NCBI RefSeq assembly: GCF_003788585.1
Contig: NZ_AYKG01000015.1
Location: 1 to 57,637, forward strand
Direction: 5' to 3'
Length of the DNA stretch: 57,637 nucleotides
Source of the DNA: Salinisphaera japonica YTM-1
Lineage (GTDB): Bacteria > Pseudomonadota > Gammaproteobacteria > Nevskiales > Salinisphaeraceae
In this document: positions 34,284 through 43,365 of the stretch, piece after piece
Layout: each line of letters opens with the position of its first letter
Position numbering within the stretch: the first letter of the stretch is position 1
Made by a program: the position numbers and the translations under genes
Notes under the pieces: model-generated
Told to the model about the DNA's origin: nothing
What the model saw: the letters and a program-made list of their open reading frames with translations, nothing else
The model's database searches: none

Positions 34284-35636
34284 TCAGTGCATGAGGAACA
34301 GGGTGCCCAGACCCAGAAAGGTCCCGAAGCCGACGACGTCGGTGAAGGTTGTGAGCACCACGGAGCCGGCCAGGGCCGGATCGATGCCCATCTTTTTCAT
34401 GGCCAGCGGCACCGCCACGCCCGTGATCGCGGCGTTGAGCTGGTTGAGCACCAGCGCGGCGGCCATGATCAGGCCGAGGGTGAAGTTGCCGAACCAGACG
34501 AGGGCGATGCCGCCAACCACGACGCCCCACAGGATGCCGTTGATCAGGGCCACGGCCAGTTCCTTGGCCAGCAGCGCACGGGCGTTGGCAAAGCCGATCT
34601 GGCCCAGCGACAGGCCACGGATCATCAGGGTCAGCGTCTGTGAACCGCCGATGCCGCCCATGCTGGCCACGATCGGCATCAGCACGGCCAGGGCGACGAC
34701 CTGCGACAGGGCCTCGGAGAACAGCCCCACGACCTGAGAGGCCAGAAACGCGGTGGCCAGATTGGCACCCAGCCAGACCGCGCGGCGCCGGGCGCTACGC
34801 GTAATCGGGGCGAAAACGTCTTCTTCTTCATCCAGGCCGGCCAGACTCATGATGCTGTGCTCGGCCTCGTCGCGAATCACGTCCACGACGTCATCGATGG
34901 TGATGCGGCCCAGCAAAATACCGTCGGCGTTGACCACGGGGGCCGAGATCAGGTCAAGATCCTGAAATCGCTTGGCCACCTGAGAGGCCGGCATGTCCAC
35001 GGCCAGGGCATCGATATCGGTATCCATGATCTCGGATACGTCACGCTCGGGATCCAGCGTGACCAGCTTGGACAAGGGCAACATGCCCAGATAGCGGCCG
35101 TAGCGGCTGACCACGAACAATGCCTCGGTGTCTTCGGGCAGGCTGGCGCGCTGCTTGAGATAACGCGAGACGACATCCAGCGACACGTCGGGGCGGACCG
35201 TGACTGTGTCGTTGTTCATCAGACCGCCGGCCGAGGCCGGGTCATACGACAGGACGACTTTGAGGCGTTCCCGGTTCTCGATATCCATCGCCCGCAGCAT
35301 TTCGCGGGTGACCTGTTCGGGCAGATCCTCGATCAGATCGGCCAGGTCATCGATGGCCAGGCCTTCGGTGGCGGCCAGCAGCGTATCGTGCTCGAGCGCG
35401 TCGATCAGCTCGGCGCGGACTTCGTCGTTGACGTGGAGCAGTGTCTCGCCGTGGTCGGCCTCGGGCACGAGGTTCCAGACCACCTCGCGCTTGTCGCGCG
35501 GGATCGATTCCAGCAGCAGCGCGGTTTCGGCCGGATGCATCGAGGCCAGCATCGGTTTCAGGCGACGCATGCGGCCCGAGGCGACAGCCGAATCGAGCTT
35601 TTCCAATCGCTCTTCAAGTGCTTTTTGATCGGTCAT
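34284..35636 (-). CDS. mgtE: Magnesium transporter MgtE
   Basis: 450 residues, full-length MgtE. N-terminal superhelical domain about 1-125 (LLLESIPRDKREVVWNLVPEADHGETLLHVNDE), two CBS domains about 130-255 (GRLMNNDTVTVRPDVSL.. and MDTDIDALAVDMPASQVAKRF), a connecting helix, then five membrane helices about 285-450. The pore signature is in ASMGGIGGSQTLTLMIRGL. Cytoplasmic domains sense Mg2+ and gate the channel. It lies 157 bp after the PTS enzyme I gene on the same strand. I see no recognisable Mg riboswitch in that gap. Confidence 0.94.
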   Translation of the reverse strand: MTDQKALEERLEKLDSAVASGRMRRLKPMLASMHPAETALLLESIPRDKREVVWNLVPEADHGETLLHVNDEVRAELIDALEHDTLLAATEGLAIDDLADLIEDLPEQVTREMLRAMDIENRERLKVVLSYDPASAGGLMNNDTVTVRPDVSLDVVSRYLKQRASLPEDTEALFVVSRYGRYLGMLPLSKLVTLDPERDVSEIMDTDIDALAVDMPASQVAKRFQDLDLISAPVVNADGILLGRITIDDVVDVIRDEAEHSIMSLAGLDEEEDVFAPITRSARRRAVWLGANLATAFLASQVVGLFSEALSQVVALAVLMPIVASMGGIGGSQTLTLMIRGLSLGQIGFANARALLAKELAVALINGILWGVVVGGIALVWFGNFTLGLIMAAALVLNQLNAAITGVAVPLAMKKMGIDPALAGSVVLTTFTDVVGFGTFLGLGTLFLMH

Positions 35637-35793
35637 GCGCGCTCTCGCTGGCCGGGGCTGGCCCCGGGTGGATTACCGTATCGTCATACGATCAACATGC
35701 CACGTTGCCCTGCGGCCCGGCAGCTTGCCTGGCAGGGGTGGCGCCGCGATCAGACGCGGCCACGAGGCATAGCCTACGCCAGACCGGCTGAAC

Positions 35794-37533
35794 TCAGGCC
35801 GCGATCTCGCGGCCCAGGGCGTCGAGTGCTTCGCGATAGGCCGCGACATCGGTCAGCGCAAGGATCTCGCTGGCACGCTGGCGCAGGCGGGCGACATCGG
35901 CCCCCATCACGGCGCGTTTGACCTCGAGCACGCTGGCCGGGTGCATCGAGAACTCGGTCAGCCCCAGGCCGAGCAGGAGCGCGGTATAGCGTTTGTCCGA
36001 GGCCATCTCACCGCACATCGAAACACTGATACCGGCGGCCTTGCCGGCCTCGATGGTCATGCGGATCAGCGTAAGCACGGCCGGGTGGAGCGGGTCATAG
36101 AGATAGTTGATCTCGTCGTCGATCCGGTCGATGGCCAGGGTGTACTGGATCAGATCGTTGGTGCCCAGCGAGAAGAAATCGCAGTAGCGTGCCAGCGTGG
36201 GTGCGGCCAGTGCGGCGGCCGGCACTTCGATCATCGCCCCCACGGCCAGATTCTCGTCGAAGGGGATGTTCTCGCGCTTCAACTCCTTGCCGACTTCGTC
36301 GATGAGATGACGGGCCTGGCGCATTTCACCCACGGTGGAAATCATGGGCAGCATGATGCGCATGGGGCCTTCGGCCGAAGCCCGCAGCAGGGCCCGTAGC
36401 TGGGTCCGAAACAGGCCGGTTTCCTTCAGGCACAGACGAATCGCGCGCAGGCCGAGCGCGGGGTTGGTCGCGATCTTGCTGGTACGGCCCAGCTGCTTGT
36501 CGGCGCCGGCATCCAGGGTACGGATCGTGATCGGCCCGTCGACGGCGGCCAGAACCTGTCGATAAGCCTCGAGTTGTTCTTCCTCGCTGGGGGACTCCTC
36601 GCGATTCATGAACAGAAACTCGGTGCGATACAGGCCGACGCCTTCAGCGCCGACCTGGCCGGCTTCTTCGGTATCGGTGGGCAGCTCGACGTTGGCCAGC
36701 ATGGTCACGTGTACGCCGTCGGCCGAGACTGCCGGCTCGTCTTTCAGAACCGCCAGCATGCGTTGATAGCGTGCATTGGCGGCCTGGCGATGCCGGAAGA
36801 ACGCCAGCGCGCCCTCGTCCGGGGTGGCCAGCAGATGCCCGGCCTCGCCGTCGATGATCAGCGTTTCGTCATCGGCCAGAATACGCCGCACGCCGCGTAC
36901 GCCCACGAGTGCCGGGATACGCAGGCTGCGCGCCAGAATCGCGGTATGCGACAGCGGCCCGCCGTGCTCGGTCACGAAACCGGCAATGCCCTGCTGGTGC
37001 AACAGGATGATATCGGCCGGGGCCAGCTCGTCGGCGACCACGATCGGCGGCGGTGTATCCGTGTCTGGGTCGGCCGGGCGTACGGGCTGCTCCTGGTTGA
37101 GCAGCACCCGCTGCAGGCGCGCGGTCACATGCGCGATATCGTCGCGCCGGGTGCGCAGGTAGCTGTCGTCCATCTGATCGAAGACATCGATCAGCTCTTC
37201 GGACTGGAGCTTGAGTGCCCATTCGGCGTTGCACAGATCGTTGGTGATCCGGGCGGCCACGGTATCGATCAGGGCCGCATCGTCCATCATCAAAAGATGG
37301 GTCTCGATGAAGGCGCCGATTTCCGAGGGCGCGTTGGCCGGTATCTGTTCGCGCACGGCCGCCAACTGCTCGCGCCCGTCGCGTGCGGCCTGTTTGAAGC
37401 GAGCGATCTCGGTGTCGACATCGCTGGCCTCGATCCGGTATTCCGGAATATCCAGATCCGTGCCGTGCATGCGATGACACCGTCCGATGGCGACACCGCG
37501 CGAGATCCCGATTCCTGATAGCCAGAGACTCAT
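35794..37533 (-). CDS. ptsI: PTS enzyme I (phosphoenolpyruvate-protein phosphotransferase)
   Basis: 579 residues. Takes phosphate from PEP and passes it to HPr. The active-site His is in GGPLSHTAILARSL; the PEP-binding barrel has IRTLDAGADKQ, EGPMRIMLPMISTVGEM and SMCGEMASDK. It begins directly with the enzyme I N-domain, so it lacks the GAF domain that marks PtsP of the nitrogen PTS, though context suggests a regulatory role. It is the last gene of the EIIA-HPr-EI run; its start is seven bases after the HPr stop. Confidence 0.92.
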   Translation of the reverse strand: MSLWLSGIGISRGVAIGRCHRMHGTDLDIPEYRIEASDVDTEIARFKQAARDGREQLAAVREQIPANAPSEIGAFIETHLLMMDDAALIDTVAARITNDLCNAEWALKLQSEELIDVFDQMDDSYLRTRRDDIAHVTARLQRVLLNQEQPVRPADPDTDTPPPIVVADELAPADIILLHQQGIAGFVTEHGGPLSHTAILARSLRIPALVGVRGVRRILADDETLIIDGEAGHLLATPDEGALAFFRHRQAANARYQRMLAVLKDEPAVSADGVHVTMLANVELPTDTEEAGQVGAEGVGLYRTEFLFMNREESPSEEEQLEAYRQVLAAVDGPITIRTLDAGADKQLGRTSKIATNPALGLRAIRLCLKETGLFRTQLRALLRASAEGPMRIMLPMISTVGEMRQARHLIDEVGKELKRENIPFDENLAVGAMIEVPAAALAAPTLARYCDFFSLGTNDLIQYTLAIDRIDDEINYLYDPLHPAVLTLIRMTIEAGKAAGISVSMCGEMASDKRYTALLLGLGLTEFSMHPASVLEVKRAVMGADVARLRQRASEILALTDVAAYREALDALGREIAA

Positions 37534-37540
37534 GGCGTGC

Positions 37541-37810
37541 CTATTGGGATTCGCCGAAGCGATCCGCCACCAGATCGGCGATACCGTCCAGGGCTTCTTC
37601 GGCGTCCGGGCCTTCGGCGGTGACCGAGATATGGCTGCCGCGTGCTGCTGCCAGCATCATCACGCCCATGATCGACTTGCCCGACACCTCGCGCCCGTCC
37701 TTGACCACGGTGATCCGTGACTCATAGCGCGAGGCCACGGTCACGAACTTGCTGGCCGCCCGTGCATGCAGGCCAAGCTTGTTGACGATAGGCAGATCAC
37801 GCGTGGGCAT
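37541..37810 (-). CDS. ptsH: HPr phosphocarrier protein
   Basis: 89 residues. His15-type site in NKLGLHARAASKFV, and a Ser46-type site in SGKSIMGVMMLAAARG. The latter is the substrate site of HPr kinase, which is encoded two genes upstream, so the pair appears functional. GGAAC precedes the start. HPr here probably serves as a regulatory carrier (NPr-like), because no sugar EIIB or EIIC gene is in the cluster. Confidence 0.93.
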   Translation of the reverse strand: MPTRDLPIVNKLGLHARAASKFVTVASRYESRITVVKDGREVSGKSIMGVMMLAAARGSHISVTAEGPDAEEALDGIADLVADRFGESQ

Positions 37811-37837
37811 AGGTCGTTCCTTGTTTCAAGACGGCGG

Positions 37838-38233
37838 TCAGGCCGGCGGCGTCAGTCGAGCGGTGCTGCGGCTGCCGGCCTCGGCGGCCAGCGTGGCCAA
37901 TGTCGCCAGATCGCTGTCGTGGTAATTATAAACCCGCAAGAGCATGGCCAGGCTGAGGCCCGCCACGATCTCGATATCGCGACGGTCTCCGGCCGCGCGC
38001 AGGACACTATTACACGGCGAGGCGCCGGCGACATCGACCAGTACCAGCGTATTGGCATGCGCTGAAGGGGCCAGAGCGGCTACGATCTCGCGCGCGGCGC
38101 CGCCCTCGGCGCGAGCGTGGTCGAAATCGATGGCCACGGTCGACAGCATCGGCGGGCCGAGAATCGTCTTGGCCGCTGTGGCCAGCGCCGAGGCCAGCGG
38201 GGCGTGAGCGACCAGTACCAGACGCGGGCTCAT
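37838..38233 (-). CDS. PTS EIIA component, mannose family
   Basis: 131 residues. The active His is in LVLVAHAPLASALATAA (His10), as in EIIA-Man proteins (VxHGxLA). No EIIB, EIIC or EIID partners are present. Similar orphan EIIA-Man proteins with HPr, EI and HprK are known from Xanthomonas and betaproteobacteria as regulatory PTS. The start overlaps the rapZ stop (ATGA), so translation is coupled. Confidence 0.87.
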   Translation of the reverse strand: MSPRLVLVAHAPLASALATAAKTILGPPMLSTVAIDFDHARAEGGAAREIVAALAPSAHANTLVLVDVAGASPCNSVLRAAGDRRDIEIVAGLSLAMLLRVYNYHDSDLATLATLAAEAGSRSTARLTPPA

Positions 38234-39084
38234 AGCTCGTTGTGGCGGACCAGGACATGGTCGTTATCCGCGCGCAGACAGGCCGCCACCGCCTCGGCCA
38301 GATAGACCGAGCGATGCTTGCCGCCGGTACAGCCGATCGCCACGGTGATGTAAGTGCGGTCCTGGGCGGCGAAATCCGGCAGCCAGCGGGTCAGAAAGCC
38401 GGCGATATGATCACGCATTTCCGGCAATGCCGGCTGGGCGTCCAGGTGATCGATGACGGGTTGATCCCGGCCGGTCAGCGCGCGCAGCTCGGGCACCCAG
38501 TGCGGGTTGGGCAGACAGCGCACGTCAAAGACGAAATCGACCGCCGGCGGCAGGCCGTATTTGAACCCGAACGACTGCACCAGGATCGCCAATTCGCCGG
38601 CCACGCGGCCCTCGACCTCGTTGCGCACCAGATCGCGCAGCTGATGGATATTGAGCCGGCTGGTATCGATCGAGACATCGGCTTTTTCGGCGATAGGCCG
38701 GGTCAGCGCGATATCTGCGGCCACCGCATCCACGAGCGTGCGGTTGTCGCCGGTCAGCGGATGCCGTCGTCGTGTCTCGGAATAACGCCGTAGAATCGTC
38801 TTCTCGTCGGCGTAGAGATAGAGCACGTGCAGATCGATGCCGGCGGCGCGCAGGGTATCGATGCGCTCGGCGAAATGGCCGATTTCGGCCTCGCGCGCCC
38901 GTGCATCCACCCCCACGGCCAGACGATCGAAATCCAGGCCCTGGCGGTGCAACGTCTCGGCCGAGACCTCGCCGAGCAGGCCCAGCGGCAGGTTATCGAT
39001 ACAGTAATAACCCAGATCCTCGAGCATGTTGAGCGCGACGGACTTGCCGGCGCCGGCCAGCCCGCTCACGACGGTCAGTCGCAT
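38230..39084 (-). CDS. rapZ: RNase adapter protein RapZ
   Basis: 284 residues. N-terminal P-loop GLAGAGKSVALNMLEDLGYYCIDNLP (about 8-33) and C-terminal domain with GCTGGKHRSVYLAEAVAACL, the part that binds sRNA and RNase E in E. coli. There it targets GlmZ for cleavage and is titrated by GlmY, controlling glmS. In the same window are glrKR and a new candidate GlrR-controlled sRNA, so an RNA partner other than GlmY is conceivable. Overlaps hprK upstream by ten bases. Confidence 0.93.
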   Translation of the reverse strand: MRLTVVSGLAGAGKSVALNMLEDLGYYCIDNLPLGLLGEVSAETLHRQGLDFDRLAVGVDARAREAEIGHFAERIDTLRAAGIDLHVLYLYADEKTILRRYSETRRRHPLTGDNRTLVDAVAADIALTRPIAEKADVSIDTSRLNIHQLRDLVRNEVEGRVAGELAILVQSFGFKYGLPPAVDFVFDVRCLPNPHWVPELRALTGRDQPVIDHLDAQPALPEMRDHIAGFLTRWLPDFAAQDRTYITVAIGCTGGKHRSVYLAEAVAACLRADNDHVLVRHNEL

Positions 39085-40076
39085 TCGTTTCTCCCGATCG
39101 CCTGTGCTTGACGGGCGGCAAACTGCTCGTCGGAGTGCTGGCCCTGCATGCGCAGCAGATGATCGCGGGCCGCGGCCTCGACCAACACCGACAGATTATG
39201 CCCAACGGCCACGGGCAGACAGATCTCGGGAATCCGGGTATCCAGAATATCGCGCGTCGTGCGTGCCCCGGTCAGCCGATCCGGCTCCAGCGGCACCTCG
39301 GCGTCGGGGCGTACCAGCCGGATGATCAGGCCGAGCTGCTTGCGGCGTTTGATCGCGGCCTCACCGAACATGGCACGGATATTGAGAATACCCAGGCCGC
39401 GCACTTCCAGAAAATCCTGGAGCAGGGGCGGGCTGCCGCCGTTGAGATCGTCCGGGCCGAGCAGCACGAACTCCGGCGCATCGTCGGCAACCAGGCGATG
39501 CCCGCGATTGATCAGCTCCAGAGCCAGCTCGGACTTGCCCACGCCCGGATCACCGATCAACAACAGCCCGATCGAGAGCACTTCAAGAAACACGCCGTGC
39601 AGGGTGATCTGACGCGCCAGGCTTTCGCCGAGGAAATGACGTAGCCGATACGCCACGCGATGGCCGCTGGCCGCAGTCGTGAATACCGCGATATCGGCGC
39701 GGCGCAGGGCGTCGTGCAGGCGTGATTCAAGCTGACAGTCGTCGGCCAGGATCACCAGTTTGGTACGCGCCGTGGACAGCTGTTCGCTGACATGAGCGGC
39801 CAGCTCCGGCGACAGCCCGGCCAGGTAGGCGATCTCGGGCTCACCGACGATCTGTACCTGGGGCGGGTGAATGAAATTGAGATAGCCGACCGTTGGCACG
39901 CGCCAGCCGCGATGTTCGGTCGGCCCAATCGTCTGGCCCGCGCCGATATCGCGATCGGGCCAGGCCAGCGCCAGCGAGGCCGCCAGCTGTTCATGGACGG
40001 TCTCGATAGCCACCCGCCGTTCGCTGGCATGGGCTTCAGCGCTCTGGGCCACGTGTTCGGACAGGTCTTCGTGCAT
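39075..40076 (-). CDS. hprK: HPr kinase/phosphorylase
   Basis: 333 residues. Walker A GDPGVGKSELALEL is near residue 170, with the His-containing HGVFLEVLSIGLLL before it, and the HprK signature LEVRGLGILNIRAMFGEAAI after it. It phosphorylates and dephosphorylates the Ser46 site of HPr. Enterobacteria lack it; many other gammaproteobacteria keep it next to ptsN and rapZ as here. The ATG touches the ptsN stop codon. Confidence 0.93.
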   Translation of the reverse strand: MHEDLSEHVAQSAEAHASERRVAIETVHEQLAASLALAWPDRDIGAGQTIGPTEHRGWRVPTVGYLNFIHPPQVQIVGEPEIAYLAGLSPELAAHVSEQLSTARTKLVILADDCQLESRLHDALRRADIAVFTTAASGHRVAYRLRHFLGESLARQITLHGVFLEVLSIGLLLIGDPGVGKSELALELINRGHRLVADDAPEFVLLGPDDLNGGSPPLLQDFLEVRGLGILNIRAMFGEAAIKRRKQLGLIIRLVRPDAEVPLEPDRLTGARTTRDILDTRIPEICLPVAVGHNLSVLVEAAARDHLLRMQGQHSDEQFAARQAQAIGRNECD

Positions 40077-40540
40077 CAGCTGAGCACGACGTCGTTTGCC
40101 AACAGGGTGCGATAAAGCGCGGCGTCATCGTCGGCATCGCGCAGCTCGATGATCACGGCCTCGTTGGAAAACAACTCGGCCAGGGCGCGCAGCAGTTTCA
40201 GGTGCTCGTCGGTCGCGGCCTCGGGGACCAGCATGCCGAAGATCAGATCGACCGGCATATTGTCGCTGGCCTGGAAATCCACGCCCTGGGGCAGACGGAT
40301 GAACGCGCCGATACAGTCATCGGTGCCTTTCATGCGGGCATGCGGCAGGGCCACGCCGTCGCCGACGGCCGTGCTGCCCAGTTTCTCGCGCCCGATCAGG
40401 CCGTTGAAGACATCGGCCGCCGTCAGATACGGGGTGCCCTCGGCCAGGATCTCGGCCAGCTGTTCGAGCGCGCGTTTCTTGGATTGAACATCCGGCACGC
40501 GACGCACGCGCTCGGGGGCAACGATATCGGCGATGGTCAT
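40076..40540 (-). CDS. ptsN: Nitrogen-regulatory EIIA protein (EIIA-Ntr)
   Basis: 154 residues, normal for PtsN. The phosphorylated His is in GDGVALPHARMKGTDDC. Known roles in relatives are control of K+ transport, sigma-54-linked metabolism and stress. I chose the ATG at 40540, which gives the family N-terminus MTIADIVAPERV; an extension to 40660 would run into the intercistronic hairpin and is not supported. Confidence 0.92.
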   Translation of the reverse strand: MTIADIVAPERVRRVPDVQSKKRALEQLAEILAEGTPYLTAADVFNGLIGREKLGSTAVGDGVALPHARMKGTDDCIGAFIRLPQGVDFQASDNMPVDLIFGMLVPEAATDEHLKLLRALAELFSNEAVIIELRDADDDAALYRTLLANDVVLS

Positions 40541-40618
40541 GCCGAACAGCCCGCGGGCACGAAACGAGACAAACCGAAAAGACTGTTCATGCGACACCGG
40601 TATCAATGGACGAATAAG

Positions 40619-40647
40619 GCCGGCCGAATCAGATAGATCCGGCCGGC
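40619..40647. promoter_or_regulatory. Intercistronic hairpin between hpf and ptsN
   Basis: Perfect eight-base arms GCCGGCCG and CGGCCGGC enclose 13 bases. On the minus strand CTTATT follows, too weak a T-run for a strong terminator. It may be an attenuator or processing site that lowers expression of ptsN and later genes relative to hpf. Confidence 0.45.
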
Positions 40648-40700
40648 AGGTGATGATCACCGACGGCCCGACCCGGGCAACGGGCCGAGCCGGAGACTGT

Positions 40701-41027
40701 CTAGTCGGTGCTCATGTCGATATGACGGGCCTCGCGATTGTGATGATCGCAGGCTTTTTCCTTGTGCTTGACGGTCTGGCGATCGAGCTTGTCCACCATG
40801 GCGTCGATCGCGGCGTACATGTCGTCCTTGGTGGCCTCGGCATGCAGCTTGGCCCCACGGATCTGCATGGTGGCCTCGGCCTTGTGACGCAGCTTTTCCA
40901 CTTCCAGAACGACCTCGGCATCCAGCACGTGATCGAAATGGCGCTCGATGCGCTCCATCTTCGAGCCGACGTAGTCTCGCAGGGCATGGGTCATATCCAG
41001 ATGATGACCAGAGACATTGAGGTTCAT
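40701..41027 (-). CDS. hpf: Ribosome hibernation promoting factor, short form
   Basis: 108 residues. Binds the 30S subunit in stationary phase and promotes inactive 100S ribosomes. The core MNLNVSGHHLDMTHALRDYVGSKMERIERHF is typical, and the protein ends in a His-rich tail (KHKEKACDHHNREARH). The ATG at 41027 has AAGGAG upstream. It lies directly downstream of rpoN, as in most gammaproteobacteria. Confidence 0.93.
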   Translation of the reverse strand: MNLNVSGHHLDMTHALRDYVGSKMERIERHFDHVLDAEVVLEVEKLRHKAEATMQIRGAKLHAEATKDDMYAAIDAMVDKLDRQTVKHKEKACDHHNREARHIDMSTD

Positions 41028-41102
41028 TGCGTGCTCCTTGGCAGCAGTGGGTAAACGCTGCGACCGGTGCGGCGACAAGACCCGCGCCGGTCGGATCCGA
41101 AT

Positions 41103-42542
41103 CTATGTCTTTCTGCGTCGTTCGTGCGAGGGCGCGATCGATAGCGCCTCGCGATACTTGGCCACGGTACGCCGGGCGACACGGATGCCGTTATCCAGCA
41201 GCCGCTCGGCGAGCTTGCTGTCGGATAGCGGCTTGTCCGCGGCTTCGCCGGCCACCATGCGCTTGATCATGGCCTGAATCGCCGTGGCCGAGGCGCTTCC
41301 GCCGTCGGTGGTCGATACATGGCTGGAAAAGAAATACTTGAGCTCGAACACGCCGCGCGGCGTCTGCATGTATTTGTTCGCCGTCGCCCGGGAGACGGTC
41401 GATTCATGTATGTCCAGTCGTTCGGCAACATCACGCAGCACCAGCGGCTTCATGGCCTCCTCGCCATATTCCAGAAAACCGCGCTGGGCTTCAACTATGG
41501 CGTGGGCGACCTCGAGCAGGGTGTCGTTGCGCGACTTGAGGCTGTTGAGAAAGAACCGGGCCTCCTGCAGATGCGAGCGCAGCGTGCTCTGGTCGGCCGA
41601 CTTGTCCGCGCGCTTGATCAACGACAGGTAGTGCGCGTTGATACGCAGTTTCGGCGCGATCTCCGGGTTCAGCGCCACCTGCCAGCCGGCCGCACTGCGC
41701 GTGACGTGAACCTCAGGCACGACGTAGTCGGCGGCCTGGGCCGAAAACGCATCCCCCGGATAGGGCGTAAGTGAGCGCACCACGCGCCGGGCGGCCGCCA
41801 GATCGTCGGCGTCCACGCCCAGCTGGCCCGCCAGATCCGCGTGCTCGCCCTCGGCGAGCACGGCCAGCCATTCATCGCTGAGCAGGCGGCCGGCCAGGGC
41901 ATGGCCGGGCAGGCTCGAATCCAGGCCGGCCCATTGAATCTGCAAACATTCGCCCAGCGAGCGCGCGGCCACGCCCGGCGGGTCAAACGCCTGGATCGCG
42001 GCCAGCACGGCCTCGGTCTCGGCATGATCCAGCGTGGTGTCGCGCGCGACGGTGGTGGCCAGCTCGTCCCAATCGTCGATCAAACCGTTGCCATCGATGG
42101 CATCGATGATGATTTCGGCCGCCGCCCGCTCGGCGGGTGAAAAACCGGCCATGTCGGCCTGCCAGATCAGGTGCGTGGCCAGATCCGGGGTGCTCGACAG
42201 ATTGGCCTGGCGATAGGCCCAGTAGTCGTCGTCGTCACCGGCGGGCGCGCTGCTGGTCGGGGCGGGCGCACTGGCGTAGATGTCGTTCCAGTCGGCGTCC
42301 ACGGGCAGGTTTTCCGGAATATCGGGGCTGTCGCCGCCCGAGGCGTCCGGCTCGGCCTGGCGCGTCTTGGCATCAACTTCCTGTGTGCCGTCGTCGGCCT
42401 CGAGCATGACGTTGGTTTCCAGCGCTTCCTGGATCTCGGTCTTCAGGTCGAGCGTGGACAGCTGCAGCATGCGGATGGCCTGCTGCAGGGCCGGCGTCAT
42501 GGTCAGCGTCTGGCCGAGGTTGAGGCCCAGTGACTGTTTCAT
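41103..42542 (-). CDS. rpoN: RNA polymerase sigma-54 factor
   Basis: 479 residues. Region I (1-50, MKQSLGLNLGQTLTMTPALQQAIRMLQLSTLDL) interacts with activators. An acidic region II follows (about 50-120). The core-binding part is next, then the helix-turn-helix and the RpoN box ARRTVAKYREAL near the end. It recognises -24/-12 promoters, three of which are proposed in this window, and needs an activator such as GlrR. Either of two nearby ATGs (42542 or 42548) could be used. The gap to lptB is 46 bp or less, so the operon continues from the lpt genes. Confidence 0.95.
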   Translation of the reverse strand: MKQSLGLNLGQTLTMTPALQQAIRMLQLSTLDLKTEIQEALETNVMLEADDGTQEVDAKTRQAEPDASGGDSPDIPENLPVDADWNDIYASAPAPTSSAPAGDDDDYWAYRQANLSSTPDLATHLIWQADMAGFSPAERAAAEIIIDAIDGNGLIDDWDELATTVARDTTLDHAETEAVLAAIQAFDPPGVAARSLGECLQIQWAGLDSSLPGHALAGRLLSDEWLAVLAEGEHADLAGQLGVDADDLAAARRVVRSLTPYPGDAFSAQAADYVVPEVHVTRSAAGWQVALNPEIAPKLRINAHYLSLIKRADKSADQSTLRSHLQEARFFLNSLKSRNDTLLEVAHAIVEAQRGFLEYGEEAMKPLVLRDVAERLDIHESTVSRATANKYMQTPRGVFELKYFFSSHVSTTDGGSASATAIQAMIKRMVAGEAADKPLSDSKLAERLLDNGIRVARRTVAKYREALSIAPSHERRRKT

Positions 42543-42588
42543 GCTCATTGGGCTCAGGCACCGCCCGTCGTGGCGTTGCAAACACGGC

Positions 42589-43365
42589 TCATAGCCGGAA
42601 ATCTTCGCCGAGATACACGTCGCGCACCTTCTGATCGGACAGGATCTTGTCGCCTGCACCTTCAGCGATCACCTCGCCGTCGGCCAGGATATAGGCCCGG
42701 TCACAGATCGACAGCGTTTCGCGCACGTTGTGATCGGTGATCAACACGCCGATGCCGCGATTCTGCAGGTGGCGGATGATCGCGCGGATATCGCCGATCG
42801 AGATCGGGTCGATCCCGGCAAAGGGCTCGTCCAGCAGCATGAAGGTGGGCTCGGCCGCCAGGGCACGGGCGATCTCGACCCGGCGCCGCTCGCCGCCCGA
42901 CAACGACAGGCCGGTCGAATCCGCGATATGCCCGATCGACAGCTCGTCGAGCAGCTTGGTGAGCTCGGATTGAATATCGGCCCTGGACAGGCCGGGCCGA
43001 ACCTGCAGGATCGCGCGGATATTGTCGGCGACGGTGAGTTTGCGAAACACCGAGGCTTCCTGCGGCAGATAGCCGATTCCGAGCCGGGCGCGTCGATGCA
43101 TGGGCAGGCCCACGAGATCGGTCTCGCCCAGCCGGATCTGGCCGGCATCCGGGGCCACCAGGCCCACGATCATGTAAAACGAGGTGGTCTTGCCTGCGCC
43201 GTTGGGCCCCAGCAGGCCCACGACCTCACCGCGGGCAACGCGCAGATCCACCCCGGCGACCACTTCGCGGGCCTTGAAACGCTTGCGCAGGCCCGTGGCC
43301 ACCAATTCGGCGTGTTCATCCGCCCGAGTGGCTCGGGCCTGGCGTTCGGCTTTGGAATCCGCCAT
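42589..43365 (-). CDS. lptB: LPS export ABC transporter ATPase LptB
   Basis: 258 residues. ATPase of the LptBFGC complex that extracts lipopolysaccharide from the inner membrane. Walker [18 protein letters not shown]-loop [15 protein letters not shown], signature [15 protein letters not shown] and Walker [16 protein letters not shown]. It is about 17 residues longer at the N-terminus than the E. coli protein (charged [19 protein letters not shown]). Start and lptA stop overlap as TAATG. Confidence 0.95.
   Translation of the reverse strand: MADSKAERQARATRADEHAELVATGLRKRFKAREVVAGVDLRVARGEVVGLLGPNGAGKTTSFYMIVGLVAPDAGQIRLGETDLVGLPMHRRARLGIGYLPQEASVFRKLTVADNIRAILQVRPGLSRADIQSELTKLLDELSIGHIADSTGLSLSGGERRRVEIARALAAEPTFMLLDEPFAGIDPISIGDIRAIIRHLQNRGIGVLITDHNVRETLSICDRAYILADGEVIAEGAGDKILSDQKVRDVYLGEDFRL

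Noticed and set aside
35637-35793. Magnesium riboswitch ahead of mgtE
   Set aside because: The gap is short, has no recognisable M-box core and no terminator with a T-run.
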